DNA from: Hippophae tibetana | Taxonomy: Eukaryota > Streptophyta > Magnoliopsida > Rosales > Elaeagnaceae | Direction of reading: 5' to 3' | Length of the DNA stretch: 64,000 bases | Assembly: GCA_037013495.1 (NCBI GenBank) | Contig: CM072801.1 | Span: forward strand, 73,455,816-73,519,815 | Part shown: positions 1 to 9,458 of the stretch, piece after piece | Numbering within the stretch: position 1 is the first letter of the stretch | Layout: each line of letters starts with the position of its first letter | The notes under the pieces: generated by a model | The model's database searches: none | Seen by the model: only the letters and a program-made list of their open reading frames with translations | What the model was told of the DNA's origin: nothing | Translations under genes and position numbers: made by a program

Positions 1-40
1 TGACTCGTATATCGAAACGACTATTATAATATATCAAATC

Positions 41-52
41 GAAACATGTTTC
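41..52. other. 12-bp perfect palindrome in each monomer (first instance)
   Basis: GAAACATGTTTC equals its own reverse complement. It recurs about 40 bp after nearly every monomer start, for example 694-705 and 1348-1359. A G in place of T (GAAACAGGTTTC) breaks it in the monomers starting at 14383, 33383 and 35351. Other changes break it near 16386 and 31461. Its near-universal retention could mean a protein-binding site or could simply reflect homogenisation. I do not recognise it as the site of a known factor. Confidence 0.6.
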
Positions 53-162
53 CATACATAAAAACACACTATAGCAGTAGTTTTTCTATTATCATATTTT
101 AACCCACATTCCATCGTTTACACTACTTATAGACGTCTTAAAATTTGTCGCACCCTATTACC

Positions 163-280
163 TTGTTTTCTATTCTTGTTCTTTCGGATTCCAATTCTAT
201 TATCTTAACCATGTTTTAAGCAATTCAACCTTGCTTATTCTTTGTGTTCCTAGGTACATATGTTGTCCGCGAAAAGGATT
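163..280 (+). repeat. Possible ancestral internal subrepeat, copy 1
   Basis: This stretch resembles 459-578 of the same monomer at an offset of 296-298 bp. Matching anchors are TTGTT...ATTCTT...GGATT...AATT (163-196 against 459-490), GTGTTC (244-249 against 542-547) and the ATGTT after CTA/GTA (260-264 against 557-561), each followed by a purine-rich run. The agreement is partial and the sequence is T-rich, so some of it may be composition. It suggests that the 655-bp unit grew from a shorter repeat. Confidence 0.4.
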
Positions 281-458
281 TGCATTGTTTGGTATCATAG
301 CCGTGGTTGCTGAAAATGGTTTATCTATATTTATTTATCTATTTTTTGAATTTTAGATTTTTAAAAATTTGTCCTTTGATTGTTTTCTGCTTTCTTAAGT
401 CAAAAATCAGAAAAAAGAATTAAATTGTGTCCTTCAAGTCGAGTGTTTTCTTTCAATT

Positions 459-578
459 TTGTTGTCATTCTTTTCCTATTTGGATTTAATTTCGTGGATT
501 TCCTTAGTTTCACCGTATTTTTTTCTCGTTATTTCATTTTTGTGTTCAACCTATCTATGTTTTTGAAAAAAGAAAGAA
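459..578 (+). repeat. Possible ancestral internal subrepeat, copy 2
   Basis: This is the partner of 163-280. The order of anchors is the same in both copies, with only one- to three-base spacing changes, which is more than scattered T-runs would give. The flanks (about 100-160 against 400-458) align poorly, so any duplicated unit is short or strongly diverged. Confidence 0.4.
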
Positions 579-612
579 AGTTACTGCAGTTCACAATTTC
601 AAAACAAAAAGA
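556..612 (+). other. T-to-A strand switch and A-tract block of the monomer
   Basis: The monomer is T-rich on this strand up to TTTTTGAAAAAA, then turns sharply purine/A-rich (AGAAAGAAAG, later CAAAACAAAAAGAAG). Copies vary here: GAAAGAAAG, GAAAAAAAG, GAAAGATG, a pure run of 10-11 A, or AAAACAAGATAG. Such clustered A-tracts often bend DNA and can favour nucleosome positioning. That is general knowledge and not shown here. This is also the main length-variable site of the monomer. Confidence 0.5.
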
Positions 613-2465
613 AGTTATCAATTGGGATTGAAACTTGAAACTTTCATAACTTTTGACTCGTATATCGAAACGACTATTATAATATATCAAATCGAAACAT
701 GTTTCCATACATAAAAAACACACTATAGCAATAGTTTTTCTATTCTCATATTTCAACCCAGATTCCATCGTTTACACTACTTATAGACGTCTTAAAATTT
801 TTCGCACCCTATTACCTTGTTTTCAATTCTTGTTCTTTCGGATTCCAATTCTATGATCTTAACCATGTTTTAAGCAATTCAATGTTTCTTATTCTTTGTG
901 TTCCTAGGTACATATGTTGTCCGCGAAAAGGATTTGAATTGTTTGGTATCATAGCCTTGGTTGCTGAAAATGGTTTATCTATATTTATTTATCTACTTTT
1001 TGAAATTTAGATTTATAAAAATTTGTCGTTTGATTGTTTTCCAATTTCTTAATTCAGATATCAGAAAAAAGAATTAAATTGTGTCCTTAAAGTTGAGTGT
1101 TTTCTTTCAATTTTGTTGTCATTCTTTTCCTATTTGGATTTCATTTCGTAGCTTTCCTTAGTTTCACGGTATTTTTTTCTCGTTATTTCATTTTTGTGTT
1201 CAACCTATCTATGTTTTTGAAAAAGAAAAGAAAGTTACTGCAGTTCACAATTTCAAAACAAAAAAAAGTTATCAATTGGGGTTGAAACTGTAAACTGTCA
1301 TAACTTTTGACTCGTATATCGAAACGACTATTATAATATAGCAAATCGAAACATGTTTCCATACATAAAAACACACTATAGCAGTAGTTTTTCTATTATC
1401 ATATTTTAACCCAGATTCCATCGTTTACACTACTTATAGACGTCTTAAAATTTGGTCGAACCCTCTTATCTTGTTTTTTATTCTTGTTTTTTCGGATTTC
1501 AATTCCTTCATCTTAACCATGTTTTAAGCAATTCAACCTTGCTTATTTTTTGTGTTCCTAGGTACATATGTTGTCCGCGAAAAGGATTTGCATTGTTTGG
1601 TATCATAGCCGTGGTTGCTGAAAATGGTTTATCTATATTTATTTATCTATGTTTTGAATTTTAGATTTTTAAAAATTTGTCCTTTGATTGTTTTCTGCTT
1701 TCTTAAGTCAAAAATCAGAAAAAGAATAAAATTGTGTCCTTCAAGTCGAGTGTTTTCTTTAAATTTTTTTGTCATTCTTTTCCTATTTGGATTGAATTTC
1801 GTGGCTTTCCTTAGTTTCACCGTATTTTTTTCTCGTTATTTCATTTTTGTGTTCAACCTATCTATGTTTTTGAAAAAAGAAAGAAAGTTACTGCAGTTCA
1901 CAATTTCAAAACAAAATGAAGATAGCAATTTTGGTTGAAACTGTAAATTGTCATAACTTTTGACTCGTATATCAAAACGATTATTATAATATATCAAATC
2001 GAAACATGTTTCTATGCATAGAAACACACTATTGCCATAGTTTTTCTATTCTCATATTTCAACCCAGATTCCATCGTTTACACTACTTATAGACGTCTTA
2101 AAATTTGTCGCACCCTATTACCTTGTTTTCTATTCTTGTTCTTTCGGATTCCAATTCTATCATCTTAACCATGTTTTAAGCAATTCAACGTTTCTTATTC
2201 TTTGTGTTCCTAGGTACATATGTTGTCCGCGAAAAGGATTTGCATTGTTTGGTATCATAGCCTTGGTTGTGGAAAATGGTTTATCTATATTTATTTATCT
2301 ACTTTTTGAAATTTAGACTTAGAAAAATTTGTCCTTTGATTGTTTTCTGCTTTCTTAAGTCAGAAATCAGAAAAAAGAATTAAATTGTGTCTTTCAAGTC
2401 GAGTGTTTTCTTTCAATTTTGTTGTCATTCTTTTGCTATTTGGATTTCATTTCGTAGCTTTCCTT

Positions 2466-3415
2466 AGTTTCATGGTATTTTTTTCTCGTTATTTCATTTT
2501 TGTGTTCAACCTATCTATGTTTTTGAAAAAAGAAAGAAAGTTACTGCAGTTCACAATTTCAAAACAAAAAGAAGTTATCAATTGGGGTTGAAACTGTAAA
2601 CTTTCATAACTTTTGACTCGTATATCGAAACGACTATTATAATATATCAAATCGAAACATGTTTCCATACATAAAAACACACTATAGCAGTAGTTTTTCT
2701 ATTATCATATTTTAACCCAGATTCCATCGTTTACACTACTTATAGACGTCTTAAAATTTGGTCACACCCTCTTACCTTGTTTTTTATTCTTGTTTTTTCG
2801 GATTCCAATTCCTTCATCTTAACCATGTTTTAAGCAATTCAACCTTGCTTATTCTTTGTGTTCCTAGGTACATATGTTGTCCGCGAAAAGGATTTGCATT
2901 GTTTGGTATCATAGCCGTGGTTGCTGAAAATGGTTTATCTATATTTATTTATCTATTTTTTGAATTTTAGATTTTTAAAAATTTGTGCTTTGATTGTTTT
3001 CTGCTTCCTTAAGTCAAAAATCAGAAAAAAGAATTAAATTGTGTCCTTCAGGTCGAGTGTTTTCTTTCAATTTTGTTGTCATTCTTTTCCTATTTGGATT
3101 TAATTTCGTGGATTTCCTTAGTTTCACCGTATTTTTTTCTCCTTATTTCATTTTTGTGTTCAACCTATCTATGTTATAGAAAAAAGAAAGAAAGTTACTG
3201 CAGTTCACAATTTCAAAACACAAAGAAGTTAGCAATTAGGGTTGAAACTGTAAATTGTCATAACTTTTGACTCTTATATCGAAACGACTATTATTATATA
3301 TCAAATCGAAACATGTTTCCATACATAAAAAACACACTATAGCAGTAGTTTTTCTATTCTGATATTTTAAACCAGATTCCATCGTTTACACTACTTATAG
3401 ACGTCTTAAAATTTG
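2466..3415 (+). repeat. 4-monomer repeat, copy 1
   Basis: This matches 5082-6031 at an offset of 2,616 bp. Both copies share unusual variants: GTTTCATGGTATT (2468 and 5084), GGTCACACCCTC (2760 and 5376), TTTGTGCTTTG (2984 and 5600), TTCAGGTCGAG, TCTCCTTATTTC and GACTCTTATATCG. One noted difference is ATGTTATAG here against ATGTTTTAG in the partner. Confidence 0.75.
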
Positions 3416-5081
3416 GTCGCACCCTCTTACCTTGTTTTTTATTCTTGTTTTTTCGGATTCCAATTCCTTCATCTTAACCATGTTTTAAGCAATTCAACCT
3501 TGCTTATTCTTTGTGTTCCTAGGTACATATGTTGTCCGCGAAAAGGATTTGCATTGTTTGGTATCATAGCCGTGGTTGCTGAAAATGGTTTATCTATATT
3601 TATTTATCTATGTTTTGAACTTTAGATTTTTAAAAATTTGTCCTTTGATTGTTTTCTGCTTTCTTAAGTCAAAAATCAGAAAAAGAATTAAATTGTGTCC
3701 TTCAAGTCGAGTGTTTTCTTTAAATTTTGTCGTCATTCCTTTCCTATTTGGATTGAATTTCGTGGCTTTCCTTAGTTTCACCGTATTTTTTTCTCGTTAT
3801 TTCATTTTTGTGTTCAACCTATCTATGTTTTTGAAAAAAGAAAGAAAGTTACTGCAGTTCACAATTTCAAAACAAAAAGAAGTTAGCAATTTTGGTTGAA
3901 ACTGTAAATTGTCATAACTTTTGACTCGTATATCGAAACGATTATTATAATATATCAAATCGAAACATGTTTCTATGCATAGAAACACACTATTGCCATA
4001 GTTTTTCTATTCTCATATTTCAACCCAGATTCCATCGTTTACACTACTTATAGACGTCTTAAAATTTGTCGCACCCTATTACCTTGTTTTCTATTCTTGT
4101 TCTTTCGGATTCCAATTCTATCATCTTAACCATGTTTTAAGCAATTCAACGTTTCTTATTCTTTGTGTTCCTAGGTACATATGTTGTCCGAGAAAAGGAT
4201 TTGCATTGTTTGGTATCATAGCCTTGGTTGTGGAAAATGGTTTATCTGTATTTATTTATCTACTTTTTGAAATTTAGACTTAGAAAAATTTGTCCTTTGA
4301 TTATTTTTTGCTTTCTTAAGTCAGAAATCAGAAAAAAGAATTAAATTGTGTCCTTCAAGTCGAGTGTTTTCTTTCAATTTTGTTGTCATTCTTTTCCTAT
4401 TTGGATTTAATTTCGTGGCTTTCCTTAGTTTCACCGTATTTTTTTCTCGTTATTTCATTTTTGTGTTCAACCTATCTATGTTTTTGAAAAAAGAAAAAAA
4501 GTTACTACAGTTCACAATTTCAAAACAAAAAGAAGTTATCAATTGTGGTTGAAACGGTAAACTGTCATAACTTTTGACTCGTATATCGAAACGACTATAA
4601 TTATATATAAAATCGAAACATGTTTCCATACATAAAAAACACACTATAGCAATAGTTTTTCTATTCTCATATTTTAAATCAGATTACATCGTTTACACTA
4701 CTTATAGACGTCTTAAAATTTGGTCGCACCCTCTTACCTTGTTTTTTATTCTTGTTTTTTCGGATTCCAATTCCTTCATCTTAACCATGTTTTAAGCAAT
4801 TCAACCTTGCTAATTCTTTGTGTTCCTAGGTACATATGTTGTCCGCGAAAAGGATTTGCATTGTTTGGTATCGTAGCCGTGGTTGCTGAAAATGGTTTAT
4901 CTATATTTATTTATCTATTTTTTGAATTTTAGACTTATAAAAATTTGTCCTTTGATTGTTTTCTGCTTTCTTAAGTCAAAAATCAGAAAAAAGAATTAAA
5001 TTGTGTCCTTCAAGTCGAGTGTTTTCTTTCAATTTTGTTGTCTTTCTTTTCCTATTTGGATTTCATTTCGTGGATTTCCTT

Positions 5082-6031
5082 AGTTTCATGGTATTTTTTT
5101 CTCGTTATTTCATTTTTGGGTTCAACCTATCTATGTTTTTGAAAAAAGAAAGAAAGTTACTGCAGTTCACAATTTCAAAACAAAAAGAAGTTATCAATTG
5201 GGGTTGAAACTGTAAACTTTCATAACTTTTGACTCGTATATCGAAACGACTATTATAATATATCAAATCGAAACATGTTTCCATACATAAAAACACACTA
5301 TAGCAGTAGTTTTTCTATTATCATATTTTAACCCAGATTCCATCGTTTACACTACTTATAGACGTCTTAAAATTTGGTCACACCCTCCTACCTTGTTTTT
5401 TATTCTTGTTTTTTCGGATTCCAATTCCTTCATCTTAACCATGTTTTAAGCAATTCAACCTTGCTTATTCTTTGTGTTCCTAGGTACATATGTTGTCCGC
5501 GAAAAGGATTTGCATTGTTTGGTATCATAGCCGTGGTTGCTGAAAATGGTTTATCTATATTTATTTATCTATTTTTTGAATTTTAGATTTTTAAAAATTT
5601 GTGCTTTGATTGTTTTCTGCTTCCTTAAGTCAAAAATCAGAAAAAAGAATTAAATTGTGTCCTTCAGGTCGAGTGTTTTCTTTCAATTTTGTTGTCATTC
5701 TTTTCCTATTTGGATTTAATTTCGTGGATTTCCTTAGTTTCACCGTATTTTTTTCTCCTTATTTCATTTTTGTGTTCAACCTATCTATGTTTTAGAAAAA
5801 AGAAAGAAAGTTACTGCAGTTCACAATTTCAAAACACAAAGAAGTTAGCAATTAGGGTTGAAACTGTAAATTGTCATAACTTTTGACTCTTATATCGAAA
5901 CGACTATTATTATATATCAAATCGAAACATGTTTCCATACATAAAAAACACACTATAGCAGTAGTTTTTCTATTGTGATATTTTAAACCAGATTCCATCG
6001 TTTACACTACTTATAGACCTCTTAAAATTTG
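5082..6031 (+). repeat. 4-monomer repeat, copy 2
   Basis: This is the partner of 2466-3415. It ends at or just before a small replacement at 6037-6040. Private changes include CCTCC for CCTCT near 5387, GTGATA for CTGATA near 5976 and GACCTCTT for GACGTCTT near 6018. The cluster of private changes at the right end lies next to the local rearrangement. Confidence 0.7.
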
Positions 6032-6046
6032 GTCGCGAGAACCTTG
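6031..6046 (+). other. Small complex replacement inside a monomer
   Basis: The usual GGTCGC-ACCCTCTT-ACCTTG reads GGTCGC-GAGA-ACCTTG here, so eight bases are replaced by four. This accounts for the shortest spacing of domain I (651 bp, from 5884 to 6535). I see no second copy of this allele in the window, so it arose after local spreading or was never spread. It could be a repair scar or an assembly error. Confidence 0.7.
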
Positions 6047-7500
6047 TTTTTTATTCTTGTTTTTTCGGATTCCAATTCCTTCATCTTAACCATGTTTTAA
6101 GCAATTCAACCTTGCTTATTCTTTGTGTTCCTAGGTACATATGTTGTCCGCGAAAAGGATTTGCATTGTTTGGTATCATAGCCGTGGTTGCTGAAAATGG
6201 TTTATCTATATTTATTTATCTATTTTTTGAATTTTAGATTTTTAAAAATTTGTCCTTTGATTGTTTTCTGCTTTCTTAAGTTAGAAATCAGAAAAAAGAA
6301 TTAAATTGTGTCCTTCAAGTCGAGTGTTTTCTTTCAATTTTGTTGTCATTCCTTTGCTATTTGGATTGAATTTCGTGGCTTTCCTTAGTTTCACGGTATT
6401 GTTTTCTCGTTATTTCATTTTTGTGTTCAACCTATCTATGTTTTTGAAAAAAGAAAGAAAGTTACTGCAGTTCACAATTTCAAAACAAAAAGAAGTTATC
6501 AATTGGGGTTGAAACTGTAAATTGTCATAACTATTGACTCGTATATCGAAACGACTATTATAATATATCAAATCGAAACATGTTTCCATACATAAAAACA
6601 CACTATAGCAGTAGTTTTTCTATTATCATATTTTAACCCAGATTCCATCGTTTACACTACTTATAGACGTCTTAAAATTTGGTCGAACCCTCTTACCTTG
6701 TTTTTTATTCTTGTTTTTTCGGATTTCAATTCCTTCATCTTAACCATGTTTTAAGCAATTCAACCTTGCTTATTTTTTGTGTTCCTAGGTACATATGTTG
6801 TCCGCGAAAAGGATTTGCATTGTTTGGTATCATAGCCGTGGTTGCTGAAAATGGTTTATCTATATTTATTTATCTATTTTTTGAATTTTAGATTTTTAAA
6901 TATTTGTCCTTTGATTGTTTTCTGCTTCCTTAAGTCAAAAATCAGAAAAAAGAATTAAATTGTGTCCTTCAGGTCGAGTGTTTTCTTTCAATTTTGTTGT
7001 CATTCTTTTCCTATTTGGATTTAATTTCGTGGATTTCCTTAGTTTCACCGTATTTTTTTCTCCTTATTTCATTTTTGTGTTCAACCTATCTATGTTTTTG
7101 AAAAAAGAAAGAAAGTTACAGCAGTTCACAATTTCAAAACAAAAAGAAGTTAGCAATTAGGGTTGAAACTGTAAATTGTCATAACTTTTAACTCGTATAT
7201 CGAAACGACTATTATAATATATCAAATCGAAACATGTTTCTATGCATAGAAACACACTATAGCCGTAGTTTTTCTATTCTCATATTTCAACCCAGATTCT
7301 ATCGTTTACACTACTTATAGACGTCTTAAAATTTGTCGCACCCTATTACCTTGTTTTCTATTCTTGTTCTTTCGGATTCCAATTCTATCATCTTAACCAT
7401 GTTTTAAGCAATTCAACGTTTCTTATTCTTTGTGTTCCTAGGTACATATGTTGTCCGCGAAAAGGATTTGCATTGTTTGGTATCATAGCCTTGGTTGTGG

Positions 7501-9458
7501 AAAATGGTTTATCTATATTTATTTATCTATTTTTTGAATTTTAGATTTTTAAAAATTTGTCCTTTGATTGTTTTCTGCTTTCTTAAGTCAAAAATCAGAA
7601 AAAAGAATTAAATTGTGTCCTTCAAGTCGAGTGTTTTCTTTCAATTTTGTTGTCATTCTTTTCCTATTTGGATTTAATTTCGTGGATTTCCTTAGTTTCA
7701 CCGTATTTTTTTCTCGTTATTTCATTTTTGTGTTCAACCTATTTATGTTTTTGAAAAAAGAAAGAAAGTTACTGCAGTTCACAATTTCAAAACAAAAAGA
7801 AGTTATCAATTGGGATTGGAACTTTAAACTGTCATAACTTTTGACTCGTATATCGAAACGACTATTATAATATATCAAAACGAAACATGTTTCCATACAT
7901 AAAAAACACACTATAGCAATAGTTTTTCTATTCTCATATTTTAACACAGATTCCATCGTTTACACTACTTATAGACGTCTTAAAATTTTTCGCACCCTAT
8001 TACCTTGTTTTCTATTCTTGTTCTTTCGGATTCCAATTCTATCATCTTAACCATGTTTTAAGCAATTCAATGTTTCTTATTCTTTGTGTTCCTAGGTACA
8101 TATGTTGTCCGCGAAAAGGATTTGCATTGTTTGGTATCATAGCCTTGGTTGCGGAAAATGGTTTATATATATTTATTTATCTACTTTTTGAATTTTAGAC
8201 TTATAGAAATTTGTCCTTTGATTGTTTTCTACTTTCTTAAGTCAGAAATCAGAAAAAAGAATTAAATTGTGTCCTTCAAGTCGGGTGTTTTCTTTCAATT
8301 TTGTTGTCTTTCTTTTCCGATTTGGATTTCATTTCGTAGCTTTCCTTAGTTTCACGGTATTTTTTTCTCGTTATTTCATTTTTGTGTTCAACCTATCTAT
8401 GTTTTTGAAAAAAGAAAGAAAGTTACTGCAGTTCACAATTTCAAAACAAAAAAAAGTTATCAATTGGGGTTGAAACTGTAAACTGTCATAACTTTTGACT
8501 CGTATATCGAAACGACTATTATAATATATCAAATCGAAACATGTTTCCATACATAAAAACACACTATAGCAGTAGTTTTTCTATTATCATATTTTAACCC
8601 AGATTCCATCGTTTACACTACTTATAGACGTCTTAAAATTTGGTCGAACCCTCTTACCTTGTTTTTTATTCTTGTTTTTTCGGATTTCAATTCCTTCATC
8701 TTAACCATGTTTTAAGCAATTTAACCTTGCTTATTCTTTGTGTTCCTAGGTACATATGTTGTCCGCGAAAAGGATTTGCATTGTTTGGTATCATAGCCGT
8801 GGTTGCTTAAAATGGTTTATCTATATTTATTTATCTATGTTTTGAATTTTAGATTTTTAAAAATTTGTCCTTTGATTGTTTTCTGCTTTCTTAAGTCAAA
8901 AATCAGAAAAAGAATTAAATTGTGTCCTTCAAGTCGAGTGTTTTCTTTAAATTTTTTTGTCATTCTTTTCCTATTTGGATTGAATTTCGTGGCTTTCCTT
9001 AGTTTCACCGTATTTTTTTCTCGTTATTTCATTTTTGTGTTCAACCTATCTATGTTTTTGAAAAAAGAAAGAAAGTTACTGCAGTTCACAATTTCAAAAC
9101 AAAAAGAAGTTAGCAATTTTGGTTGAAACTGTAAATTGTCATAACTTTTGACTCGTATATCGAAACGATTATTATAATATATCAAATCCAAACATGTTTC
9201 TATGCATAGAAACACACTATTGCCATAGTTTTTCTATTCTCATATTTCAACCCAGATTCTATCGTTTACACTACTTATAGACGTCTTAAAATTTGTCGCA
9301 CCCTATTACCTTGTTTTCTATTCTTGTTCTTTCGGATTCCAATTCTATCATCTTAACCATGTTTTAAGCAATTCAATGTTTCTTATTCTTTGTGTTCCTA
9401 GGTACATATGTTGTCCGCGAAAAGGATTTGCATTGTTTGGTATCATAGCCTTGGTTGA
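7501..9458 (+). repeat. 11-monomer repeat, copy 2
   Basis: This is the partner of 313-2270. Differences noted by eye are scattered point changes: CTATTTATG instead of CTATCTATG near 7740, and CTTAAAATGG instead of CTGAAAATGG near 8806. The 5.2 kb between the two copies does not repeat after copy 2. Either only part of an 11-monomer unit was copied, or later exchanges overwrote the rest. Confidence 0.75.

Larger units (their letters stand above)
1..653 (+). repeat. Reference monomer (first copy, subtype A1) with internal map
   Basis: This copy serves as a map; the start is arbitrary because the array is circularly permutable. In order: boundary motif with CpGs (1-22); palindrome GAAACATGTTTC (41-52); 8-bp palindrome AGACGTCT (131-138); T-rich segment that distinguishes subtypes (145-210); CCTAGGTACATATG with the palindrome ACATATGT (249-263), followed by TTGTCCGCGAAAAGG; CTTAAG (394-399); T-rich segment containing TTTGTTGTCATTC and the run GTATTTTTTTCTCG (450-530); switch from T-rich to A-rich at TTTTTGAAAAAA (560-571); CTGCAG (584-589); A-rich tail (590-612); CAATTG (619-624); and GTCATAAC-like bases leading into the next copy. 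The CATATG/CCGCGAAAAGG segment and the boundary motif look the most constant across copies. Confidence 0.9.
313..2270 (+). repeat. 11-monomer repeat, copy 1
   Basis: This three-monomer stretch matches 7501-9458 at a constant offset of 7,188 bp (11 monomers). Shared rare features include the A1,A1,A2,A1 subtype order across the flanking units, TTTAAATTTTTTTGTC near 1758 and 8946, and TCTATGCATAGAAAC near 2011 and 9199. Left of about 313 the copies differ (GCCGTGGTTGCTG against GCCTTGGTTGTGG), and right of about 2270 they differ again (TTGTGG against TTGATG). Confidence 0.75.

Noticed and set aside
322..365. Replication-origin-like AT stretches (TATTTATTTATC)
   Set aside because: Simple AT content is enough to explain them, and no match to a defined origin consensus could be established by reading.
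529..768. Recurring minus-strand frames of 63-97 codons with Cys-rich beginnings
   Set aside because: They lie opposite the plus-strand frames in the same repeat segment, and their start codon moves or disappears through variation at the CATACATAAAAAACAC / CATAAATAAAAAACAC site. They are shadows of the satellite and not genes.
1615..1938. Open reading frames of up to 107 codons on the + strand, repeated in most monomers
   Set aside because: They are hydrophobic, Phe/Leu/Ser-rich translations of T-rich satellite. The frame is lost or switched by single-base T or A gains (for example CATTTTTTGTG near 14920 and 20160), starts and stops vary freely between copies, and there is no domain or start context.
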